A DNA stretch of 5,069 nucleotides, taken from Candidatus Kuenenia stuttgartensis. Lineage in GTDB: Bacteria; Planctomycetota; Planctomycetia; Isosphaerales; Isosphaeraceae. Shown in pieces: positions 1 through 5,069 of the stretch (within the stretch, counting starts at the first letter, position 1; each line of letters begins with the position of its first letter). The position numbers and the translations under genes were made by a program. The stretch lies in assembly GCA_945874095.1 (NCBI GenBank), contig CAMCFM010000363.1, positions 1-5,069 on the forward strand. Direction: 5' to 3'. The notes beneath the pieces are model-generated. The model searched no databases. It worked only from the letters and a program-made list of their open reading frames with translations, and was not told the origin of the DNA.

Positions 1-103
1 CTGTCTGATTCCTGCAGTCAATCCCAGGGTGCCGGTGAAGCTCCGTGGTAATTATCTTAATCAGAACTCTGGCATGACTTTCCGGTATATAATCAAGCAT
101 CAT
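1..103 (-). CDS. Possible start of an unidentified gene, cut by the left edge
   Basis: A minus-strand frame opens with two adjacent ATG codons (103 and 100) and stays open to the window edge, giving 34 residues that begin MMLDYIPESHARV. An AGGG lies 4 bases before the first ATG and 7 before the second, a possible but weak ribosome site. The segment after the start (roughly residues 10-26) looks like an amphipathic helix. It lies on the same strand as the EPS genes and downstream of them, so it could be the next gene of the cluster. I do not recognise the family. The fragment is so short that an open frame by chance is a real alternative. Confidence 0.33.
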   Translation of the reverse strand, partial: MMLDYIPESHARVLIKIITTELHRHPGIDCRNQT

Positions 104-253
104 CGCACCCTGACTCGCATGGCGACCGTTTGATATCCCCCTGTGTCAACTATTTTATCTATATCCTATGACAAGTGACAGTGGCTAGTAACTGTTTTCA
201 GTACTTTTAAAAGCAAACGATCTGACCTGACAACTTGATCGGCCCAGAGAAGA

Positions 254-355
254 TCACCAATAGATATCGTCGTTATTACGGAACGGTCCTGTGATGAGAT
301 AAACGCCAAACAGAATAGCCACTCCAAGTCCTGCATATAGAGTAACATAGAGCAT
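254..355 (-). CDS. Possible 33-residue single-pass membrane protein
   Basis: This short frame starts with an ATG at 355 behind a well-placed GGAG (7-base spacing) and ends in TGA. It would encode 33 residues: a hydrophobic stretch covering about residues 1-23 (beginning MLYVTLYAGLGVAIL) that fits one membrane helix, then a polar tail with FRNNDDIYW. The good ribosome site and the membrane-helix pattern are the evidence; I recognise no family. The same frame is open upstream to about 548 without any ATG, so a longer product from a rare start, or a 5'-truncated remnant, is also possible. Two hairpins in that upstream part argue against the longer form. An overlapping 68-codon frame (166-372) on the same strand looks less protein-like. 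Confidence 0.35.
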   Translation of the reverse strand: MLYVTLYAGLGVAILFGVYLITGPFRNNDDIYW

Positions 356-383
356 CGAAAGTCTCCGTCCATAGATCAAATCA

Positions 384-414
384 GCCAGGCCCGCCGATAA
401 TTGACGGGCCTGGC
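384..414. repeat. Perfect 10-bp inverted repeat, strong GC-rich hairpin
   Basis: GCCAGGCCCG (384-393) and CGGGCCTGGC (405-414) are exact reverse complements around an 11-base loop. Either strand could fold into a very stable hairpin. On the minus strand it is followed only by TGATTTGATC, not a clean T-run, so it is not a textbook terminator. It ends about 28 bases before the start of the small ORF, where it could act as a terminator, an RNA-stability element or a leader structure for that ORF. Confidence 0.6.
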
Positions 415-422
415 CAAATATG

Positions 423-454
423 TGAAAAGTCTCTGCCAGGTGGGGCCTTGGCAG
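423..454 (-). terminator. Candidate Rho-independent terminator after the GT4 gene
   Basis: Read on the minus strand, CTGCCA(A)GG pairs with CCTGGCAG around a CCCCA loop (454-433): 8 base pairs with one bulged A. AGACTTTT follows, giving a short T-tract. The orientation matches transcription leaving the GT4 gene that ends at 697, but it lies about 240 bases past the stop and the T-run is only four bases, so termination is plausible rather than certain. Confidence 0.35.
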
Positions 455-696
455 AACAACCTTGCATATTAGTATGTCGCGAGTCGCTCCGGATCTCTCA
501 GAGACTGGGATAAGTGTTTCCTTAGATTTTGTATTGCGAGATGTATATCACCAATTTATATATACGTTTAGAACTTCTACGAATTCAGAAAATCTTTGGA
601 ATTTACAACCATCTTTAAGTTCTTTTCTTGTCACGTAAACAGAGGTCGTCTTTACCCATAATTCCACATTCTAAACCGATTCTGTTTCCATTCAGA

Positions 697-1920
697 TCAT
701 CCTGAAACCGTGACATAGCTTGAAGGCAGCACTTTTTCGAGCCTCTCCATCTCCGTTGAAGGTTCTGCGGATGATCGACCAAGAACGACGTCATAGACCT
801 GAGCGTTTCGGCGAGCCATAACCCGGATATCAAACTGATCGAAAGCCCTTCGGCGAGCGTTTATTGCAAGCCGTTCTCTAGTAAGAGGTTCGCTTGCTAT
901 CCGGTCGGCAGATTGTGCCAGAGCTTCCGGATCATCCACGGGGACTGTGAAGCCGGTCAGATCATTCTGACTGACCCAGGCCACACCACTGTTGGGAATG
1001 CTGGTGTTGATGATCGGGCATCCACTGGCCATGGCCTCGACCTGAACCAGTCCAAACGCTTCGCTGCGTGCATTTGAAGGAAACCAGAACGCATCTGCTG
1101 CATGATAGTAAGGCACTGTGGATGGGACCTGACCAAGAAACTTGACCCGATCCGTCAGATTGAGTTTCTCGACCTCGGTTTTCAAGGCACCCAGATCAGG
1201 CCCTGTTCCTATGATCCAAAGCTCTCCACCGGAACGAGTTCTGGCCAGTGCGCGAATCGCTGTGAGAAATCCCTTGTAATAAACCAGGCGGCCACAGGCA
1301 AGCCAGATCGGGCCCTGAGCGGACGCTTTCAGATCGTTGGATTGCCTGAGATCTTCAGGAGTTGGGTTCAGAAAGCGATCCAGGTTCAGGCCAAGTGGGA
1401 CAGAACGGATCAAAGCTCGATTATTTCTCAGAAATCGCGATCCGTTCGCATACATCGGGCTGGTTGGGCAGATGGCGGAAACATAGGAATAGAGGCGGTT
1501 TTCAAATGGTCTAAAGAAAGCAGCACGAAGCTTTTGACGCACGATATCGGAATGGTAGGTCACCACAATCGGGGTCTGATCGAGAAACTTGTGGCCGACC
1601 TTCAGAAGTGCCAGAATCATCGACGGATTTGGAACGTGCAGGTGGAGGATATCGGCTTTGGAATCGCGGATCTGGTCGATGAGATTGGACGAGTAATCGA
1701 GCTTTGCAAAACCGGCGGTTCGGGCATGACGGACGACCCGGACACCCCTGTCATTTTCAGAAGTCGTTTGATGGCCGGGTTCATGGTGAAAAACCTGCGC
1801 TGAAACGTCCATTCCGTGATCGCTTTGAGCGATGGCCAGGTCGCGCACCAGCGACTCAATTCCGCCCGGTGCCGGTGGATAAAATTTTCCAAGATGCATC
1901 ACACGCATTGAACTGGTCAT
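697..1920 (-). CDS. GT4-family glycosyltransferase (GT-B fold), likely EPS assembly
   Basis: Predicted cytoplasmic or membrane-associated retaining glycosyltransferase that moves a sugar from a nucleotide donor to a growing, probably lipid-linked, glycan. The 407-residue product has the normal GT4 length and layout. The N-terminal Rossmann half opens with HLGKFYPPAPGGIE (residues 9-22, the glycine-rich loop) and has TYHSD at 121-125. The C-terminal donor half has GRLVYYKG at 210-217 (R211 and K216 are the expected phosphate-binding pair). It also has the EX7E signature SEAFGLVQVE with E287 and E295, then GCPII at 300-304. The start is set at ATG 1920; ATG 1908, which gives MRVMHLGKFY, is an equally natural N-terminus. 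A TTG at 1995 would add an unlikely leader. No clear Shine-Dalgarno precedes any of them. A 496-base gap separates it from the preceding gene, so it may have its own promoter. The donor and acceptor sugars cannot be read from sequence. Confidence 0.93.
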   Translation of the reverse strand: MTSSMRVMHLGKFYPPAPGGIESLVRDLAIAQSDHGMDVSAQVFHHEPGHQTTSENDRGVRVVRHARTAGFAKLDYSSNLIDQIRDSKADILHLHVPNPSMILALLKVGHKFLDQTPIVVTYHSDIVRQKLRAAFFRPFENRLYSYVSAICPTSPMYANGSRFLRNNRALIRSVPLGLNLDRFLNPTPEDLRQSNDLKASAQGPIWLACGRLVYYKGFLTAIRALARTRSGGELWIIGTGPDLGALKTEVEKLNLTDRVKFLGQVPSTVPYYHAADAFWFPSNARSEAFGLVQVEAMASGCPIINTSIPNSGVAWVSQNDLTGFTVPVDDPEALAQSADRIASEPLTRERLAINARRRAFDQFDIRVMARRNAQVYDVVLGRSSAEPSTEMERLEKVLPSSYVTVSG

Positions 1921-2416
1921 GAGTTCGCCAGGACCCCCGGATAAACAATTCACCAACAAAGAGCATCGCAACCAAGACCAAACTGACTGAATCAACCAAC
2001 GGATATCAACCTATATTTTGCACTGGTCTCGAATGTGTATTGTAACATCTTTGCGATGAAAGGTCGCTTGTTTTATGGTTTATTTGCAATTATTATTGGA
2101 ATTATTGGTGATTCAGGGCATCTTGTATGTTATTGAATTGATGTAATTAATATCGTTTTAATGGGGGAATAACTTCTTGTAAATAGTATAGGATTATGGC
2201 CATATACCCTGACTTGAGCGGGATTTGGCTTCTCGGCGTGATCAGGGAATGGATTCATTCAAATTAACCGGGGCTAGCGCCAAGACCGGCTAGGTAAATC
2301 CAAATCCAAGTCCAAATTAACCGGGGCTAGCGCCAAGACCGGCTAGATAAATCTAAGTCAAATTAACCGGGGCTAGCGCCAAGACCGGCTAGGTAAATCC
2401 AGGGCTGGGAAGGGAT
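1921..2416. other. Gap of 496 bases between the two GT4 genes
   Basis: The gap has two parts. Bases 2259-2401 hold a three-copy direct repeat directly behind the upstream gene's stop. Bases about 1990-2258 are clearly AT-rich, unlike the flanking genes, and contain no credible ORF on either strand. This AT-rich part is the natural place for a promoter of the minus-strand GT4 gene that starts at 1920. I see only poor matches there (for instance TACAAT as a -10 on the minus strand near 2040, without a good -35), so none is called. A 10-bp palindrome TATGGCCATA sits at 2195-2204. Confidence 0.6.
2259..2401. repeat. Three tandem copies of a 42-base interrupted direct repeat
   Basis: Copies lie at 2260-2301, 2313-2354 and 2359-2400. 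The first and third are identical, over 44 bases counting one flanking base each side. The middle one differs at two bases near its right end (2347 and 2354). The core reads AACCGGGGCTAGCGCC then AAGACCGGCTAG. Each copy contains two imperfect half-sites, ACCGGGGCTAG and ACCGGCTAG, and an exact inverted pair CTAGC/GCTAG around 10 bases, so each can form a small hairpin. The linkers are 11 and 4 bases, and the shorter looks like a deleted version of the longer. There is no coding potential. Position right behind a stop codon fits an extragenic repetitive element or a protein-binding array. Confidence 0.9.
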
Positions 2417-2420
2417 TTAC
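2393..2420. repeat. 8-bp inverted repeat spanning a stop codon
   Basis: GTAAATCC (2393-2400) and GGATTTAC (2413-2420) are exact reverse complements around a 12-base loop. The right arm contains the TAA stop of the GT4 gene ending at 2417 and the left arm is the end of the third direct repeat. The stem is AT-rich and no T-run follows on the minus strand, so it is at best a weak 3'-end structure. Confidence 0.4.
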
Positions 2421-3508
2421 GTCATCAATGATTCCATTTGTGTGTCCCATGAATACTTACGCAGAATCTCGCCTGCCTGTGTGGCTTTTTCAGCGTATTT
2501 TGACTGATGATTCCGCCAGTGAATCAATTTCTCTGCGAGATTATGACCATCCAAAGTCATCTGGAATGGATCATCTGCCTGAGACTTGGGGAATCGTTCC
2601 GCCACTCCAGCGGATGGGCTCACCAGAACCGGGATATTGCGGCACAGAGACTCATGCACATTGAGTCCATAGGCTTCGTAGCGGGTTGGACTTACGAGCA
2701 GATCTGATCCTGCCAGAATTTTCCGCACGTCGTTTCTGAATCCCAGAAAACGGATCCCCTTAGGGCCACTTCCCGACCTCTGAAGGGACTCGTAATAACT
2801 CACCAACTTTCCCGATCCTACCACGATCAACTCTCCATCCCATCCTGATTTACGTCCAACACGTTCCCAGGCATCGTACAGAATATCAAAGCCTTTGCGT
2901 GAGTCGCTCAAGGCTCCCACAAATACAATCACTGGCCGGTTTTGATCGAGATTCAAGTCCGATCGGGCTAACTCACGTTCTTCCGGTGTGACAGGCGAAA
3001 ACTCTTCTGAATCCGTCCCATAATAAACCACCTTGATACGTGATGGATCAATCTGATAAATATTCACAATTTGCCGCTTTGTCAGATGACTATTCGCAAT
3101 CATCAAATGTGACTGACTTAATGCAATACGCTCGTGACGAAGCGCCGATTGATGTGAGATTCTTTGCTTGGAATGACTGAGAAACGACGATTTGAACTTA
3201 TCAGGAGCGGACGGATCCCAAGATCCATGAACGTAGTGTACCCAGTTGATGGATGTCAGATTCGTTCGACAGTTCCCACCATTTACGATCACGCATGGTT
3301 GTTGTAACCGGCGGGCGACCGATTTACCGTACAGGTTCAGCAAAGGCTCGCCAAGCCAGTTGCTCTGCAAAGGTTTCGGAACTTTATGGAACTTAATGTT
3401 GGGAAATTGCCATAGAGATTCTGAAATCCGATGGCCTACGAGATGCACTTTCGATTTATCATCCGTCTTTGCCAGATACTCGGCCAGAGCCAGATTGGCA
3501 CGATCCAT
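2417..3508 (-). CDS. GT4-family glycosyltransferase; true 5' end upstream and unresolved
   Basis: Second predicted retaining glycosyltransferase of the cluster, with a GT-B fold. From the first in-frame ATG (3508) it gives 363 residues. VHGSW at 93-97 and NSHLTKR at 139-145 sit in the acceptor half. VYYGTDSEEF (161-170) marks the hinge, and VGALSDSRKGFD (197-208, K205) and GSGK (231-234) lie in the donor half. The EX7E motif YEAYGLNVHE has E278 and E286. The ATG is almost certainly not the real start. The frame continues upstream to TAG at 3578-3580 and reads PQEYLIVAGDFVRTGG just before MDRAN, which is the first strand and glycine loop that the fold needs. No ATG, GTG, TTG or CTG occurs there. 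Initiation at ATT 3568 (383 residues) is one option. A lost base in the A-run near 3559-3563, joining a frame that begins at TTG 3594 (392 residues), is another. Sugar specificity is unknown. Confidence 0.88.
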   Translation of the reverse strand: MDRANLALAEYLAKTDDKSKVHLVGHRISESLWQFPNIKFHKVPKPLQSNWLGEPLLNLYGKSVARRLQQPCVIVNGGNCRTNLTSINWVHYVHGSWDPSAPDKFKSSFLSHSKQRISHQSALRHERIALSQSHLMIANSHLTKRQIVNIYQIDPSRIKVVYYGTDSEEFSPVTPEERELARSDLNLDQNRPVIVFVGALSDSRKGFDILYDAWERVGRKSGWDGELIVVGSGKLVSYYESLQRSGSGPKGIRFLGFRNDVRKILAGSDLLVSPTRYEAYGLNVHESLCRNIPVLVSPSAGVAERFPKSQADDPFQMTLDGHNLAEKLIHWRNHQSKYAEKATQAGEILRKYSWDTQMESLMT

Positions 3509-3691
3509 GCCACCGGTTCGGACAAAATCGCCTGCGACAATGAGATATTCTTGGGGATTTTTAGGAATGATATGATTCTACTACGGTCGTTCAAAGATGG
3601 ACTGGTTTTGGTCGCTCGATGATGCGTTTTTGCTTTTCGTTGCTCTATAGGCGACGATTCTGGGTCGCTCGGCCCTTGCTTGCGCTGCGGG

Positions 3692-4738
3692 TTAGTTTTT
3701 GGTTTCTGGTTTCTTCATCGTTTTCATGCCCATGGCGGACATGATGTAATCATTCGGGTTTGATGGGATTCGTGTCGATAGATTCCGTTTATTTGGCCCA
3801 GTCTCATGAGTGGAAACTTTACTGACAGGAATATCGTCGGGGACCAGGATCAGGTCAAGCACTTTCAACTCGATGAAAATCATCATTAAAGCCAGTGGCA
3901 TCATCAAATAACCGGCCCCATCGTGGGTAAAGTCGTCCGGCTTCCAGCCTAGCAATCCGGAAACCTTCCCAACAAATTCCGGCATTTGAAAGAAATACGC
4001 CGTCATCGCAATCCGGAGGATATTTGCCAATAATGCAATCGGGAGGATGGAGACCATCAGAATGACCTTATCTGTGATGGTTCGCCTGCAAAGTATGGCT
4101 GTTGCTGTGATTAAGGTTGCAAATGAGAGGAGCATGGAAAGCCCGTTACACGCTCTGGCCACTTCCAGAGGCTTGCCATCGCCGACTAAAATCACATTTC
4201 CTTCGCTAATCGCAGGCAGACCAGTGATCTGGAGAAAGAAAATACTCCCGGCAGTTGCCACCTTTTGTAACGGATTTGAAAGAATCGCGTTTAACACAGG
4301 TGGAAGTGGGATCATAAAGCCTAGAAACAGGATCGAAGGCAGGGCCCAGAAAAACAGGTGAAATCCTCCGATCGCCAGAATCAATGCGCCTGCGACAGCG
4401 GGAATTGTCATTTCTTCTACCCACGGAAGGTTGCGCTCGTGGAGCGGGATCCGGGCTGCGAGGATCAGGATTAAGGGGATAAAACAAAACCATCTGGATC
4501 TCACCTTGGTGGAATCGAGTTTTTCTCGACGTTCCCAGAGGATATAGATTGCAATCGGAATGACAAAGAATCCATGAGAATAATTCGGATCATCCCCCCA
4601 CTTCAGGACAAGTGCAGAAAAGCTCTGAAAATAAGCCACAGCAAATGCCAGAGAGATCGCAATCGTTGCGCTTAATACAACATATGGTTTTGAATATGTT
4701 GCAGGTGACGGTGTCTGTTGGATCTCGATTGCAGTCAT
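3692..4738 (-). CDS. Exosortase (EpsH/Xrt family) integral membrane transpeptidase-like protein
   Basis: Exosortases are multi-pass inner-membrane cysteine enzymes thought to cleave and re-attach exported proteins carrying a PEP-CTERM-type tail, and they usually sit in EPS loci. The 348-residue product has many hydrophobic segments and the family landmarks. These are WGDDPNYSHGFF at 47-58 with WERRE at 68-72, then ARACNGLSML (194-203) with catalytic C197, NILR (239-242) with R242, and DFTHDGAGYL (269-278) with H272. A hydrophilic tail of about 50 residues follows the last helix (from about 300). ATG 4738 is chosen because AAGGAG and AGGA precede it. A TTG at 4777 would overlap the kinase stop and translate the ribosome site. 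The gene follows the kinase by 28 bases, as in an operon. Planctomycetes have their own exosortase subgroup, possibly XrtU, but I cannot assign it. No substrate protein is visible here. Confidence 0.93.
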   Translation of the reverse strand: MTAIEIQQTPSPATYSKPYVVLSATIAISLAFAVAYFQSFSALVLKWGDDPNYSHGFFVIPIAIYILWERREKLDSTKVRSRWFCFIPLILILAARIPLHERNLPWVEEMTIPAVAGALILAIGGFHLFFWALPSILFLGFMIPLPPVLNAILSNPLQKVATAGSIFFLQITGLPAISEGNVILVGDGKPLEVARACNGLSMLLSFATLITATAILCRRTITDKVILMVSILPIALLANILRIAMTAYFFQMPEFVGKVSGLLGWKPDDFTHDGAGYLMMPLALMMIFIELKVLDLILVPDDIPVSKVSTHETGPNKRNLSTRIPSNPNDYIMSAMGMKTMKKPETKN

Positions 4739-4750
4739 TTTCCTAAAAGT

Positions 4751-4756
4751 CTCCTT
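4751..4756 (-). promoter_or_regulatory. Shine-Dalgarno sequence deciding the exosortase start
   Basis: AAGGAG on the minus strand ends 12 bases before ATG 4738, a long spacing. A second weaker AGGA (4744-4741) lies only 2 bases before that ATG. Together they favour 4738 over the upstream in-frame TTG 4777. The kinase stop (4769-4767) lies just ahead, so translation of the two genes may be coupled. Confidence 0.55.
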
Positions 4757-4766
4757 TGTCAGGGTT

Positions 4767-5069
4767 TTATTCGACAATTTCTACGTCAATTTCCACAACA
4801 TCAGACACCGATTCCGGTTCTTGATGGGCATCATCGCCGTATCCATATCCGTATCCGTAACCATATCCTCCGTAGGTTGCCGAAGCGTTTCGGACACCAT
4901 TCACGACGGCTCCCAGAACGGGTGCCCTTAAGGCTGACAGGCGTTTATAAGCGCGTTCAATCATTTGAAACCGGCTTGTATCGTATCTCACAGCCAGAAC
5001 AATTCCCTGAACCCATTTGCCGAATATGAGGGCATCAGGAACGGGCAGGACCGGGGCTGAGTCGATAAT
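4767..5069 (-). CDS. BY-kinase (polysaccharide-biosynthesis tyrosine autokinase), C-terminal part only
   Basis: Bacterial tyrosine kinases of the Wzc/CpsD type sit at the inner membrane and control chain length and export of exopolysaccharide through phosphorylation of their own C-terminal tyrosine cluster. Only the last 100 residues are present; the rest lies beyond the right edge. The fragment opens with IIDSAPVLPVPDAL, matching the Walker B-like strand and loop (IIDxxPV...DA) of the family. It continues through IVLAVRYDTSR and APVLGAVVNGV, the last strands of the P-loop fold. A low-complexity tail with six tyrosines alternating with glycine follows, then an acidic end (DDAHQEPESV to EIDVEIVE). 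The codons before the apparent GTG at 4991 continue the domain, so that GTG is internal. It is the first gene of the visible string and probably shares a transcript with the exosortase. Confidence 0.88.
   Translation of the reverse strand: MIDSAPVLPVPDALIFGKWVQGIVLAVRYDTSRFQMIERAYKRLSALRAPVLGAVVNGVRNASATYGGYGYGYGYGYGDDAHQEPESVSDVVEIDVEIVE
4836..4874 (-). repeat. Tyr-Gly coding microsatellite in the kinase tail
   Basis: Thirteen codons read YGGYGYGYGYGYG, built from a 6-base unit close to GGATAY repeated about five times with silent variation (GGA/GGT, TAT/TAC). The reading frame keeps the alternation, and the third-base variation suggests selection for the peptide rather than a very recent expansion. 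It corresponds to the autophosphorylated tyrosine cluster of BY-kinases. Confidence 0.85.

Larger units (their letters stand above)
356..696. other. Gap of 341 bases downstream of the first-listed GT4 gene
   Basis: The stretch between the GT4 stop and the small-protein candidate holds no convincing standard gene. Its right half (about 510-696) is AT-rich and has stops in most frames. Its left half carries two GC-rich inverted repeats (433-454 and 384-414). One minus-strand frame is free of stops from about 548 through to 254 and reads as plausible protein, but lacks any ATG or GTG above the small ORF. No tRNA, rRNA or known ncRNA pattern is visible. Confidence 0.6.

Noticed and set aside
144..149. 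TTGACA on the minus strand as a -35 box for the left-edge gene
   Set aside because: No -10-like hexamer lies 15-19 bases downstream (the expected spot reads GTCGCC).
166..372. 68-codon minus-strand frame
   Set aside because: Its translation is low in protein-like character and it overlaps, in another frame, the better supported small ORF at 254-355.
1102..1803. Long open frame of 233 codons on the plus strand
   Set aside because: It lies wholly antisense to the GT4 gene with clear motifs; its translation has no domain-like features and is a shadow of that gene's codon use.
1921..1995. In-frame extension of the GT4 gene to a TTG at 1995
   Set aside because: The extra 25 residues have no GT4 counterpart; the fold begins at MRVMHLGKFY, so ATG 1920 or 1908 is preferred.
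2260..2400. CRISPR array
   Set aside because: The three repeats are separated by only 11 and 4 bases, the linkers resemble each other, and no cas gene is present.
4739..4777. Exosortase start at TTG 4777
   Set aside because: It overlaps the kinase stop and would translate through the AAGGAG that serves ATG 4738.
4767..4991. Stand-alone 74-residue Tyr-Gly-rich protein
   Set aside because: The codons upstream of the GTG continue a BY-kinase domain to the window edge without a stop, so the GTG is internal.

Overview
The window looks like part of an exopolysaccharide (EPS) gene cluster from a bacterium of moderate GC content, most likely a planctomycete (Planctomycetota). That placement is inference. 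It rests on the pairing of an EpsH-type exosortase with a bacterial tyrosine kinase ending in a Tyr-Gly tail, on weak or absent Shine-Dalgarno sequences before most genes, and on a GGGGCTAGCGCC/CCGGCTAG-type intergenic repeat that I associate from memory with planctomycete genomes. No marker gene confirms it.

Every gene I can support is on the minus strand, so transcription runs from the right edge to the left. In that order: (1) 5069-4767, the C-terminal 100 residues of a BY-kinase (polysaccharide-biosynthesis tyrosine autokinase), cut by the window edge; (2) 4738-3692, a complete exosortase with its Cys/Arg/His triad, starting 28 bases after the kinase stop behind an AAGGAG; (3) 3508-2417, a GT4 glycosyltransferase whose real 5' end lies upstream of its first ATG and has no standard start codon; (4) 2416-1921, a 496-base AT-rich gap holding three near-identical 42-base repeats; (5) 1920-697, a second, complete GT4 glycosyltransferase; (6) 696-356, a gap with two GC-rich hairpins, one a plausible terminator; (7) 355-254, a possible 33-residue membrane protein; (8) 103-1, a possible gene start running off the left edge.

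As a system, the BY-kinase would control polymerisation and export of the polysaccharide, the two glycosyltransferases would add sugars to the lipid-linked repeat unit on the cytoplasmic side, and the exosortase would process or anchor exported proteins carrying a PEP-CTERM-like tail. No flippase, polymerase, outer-membrane exporter or exosortase substrate lies in the window. The points most worth a second look are the missing start of the second-transcribed GT4, the repeat array, and the small-protein candidate downstream of the last GT4. I do not see a clearly new system here.
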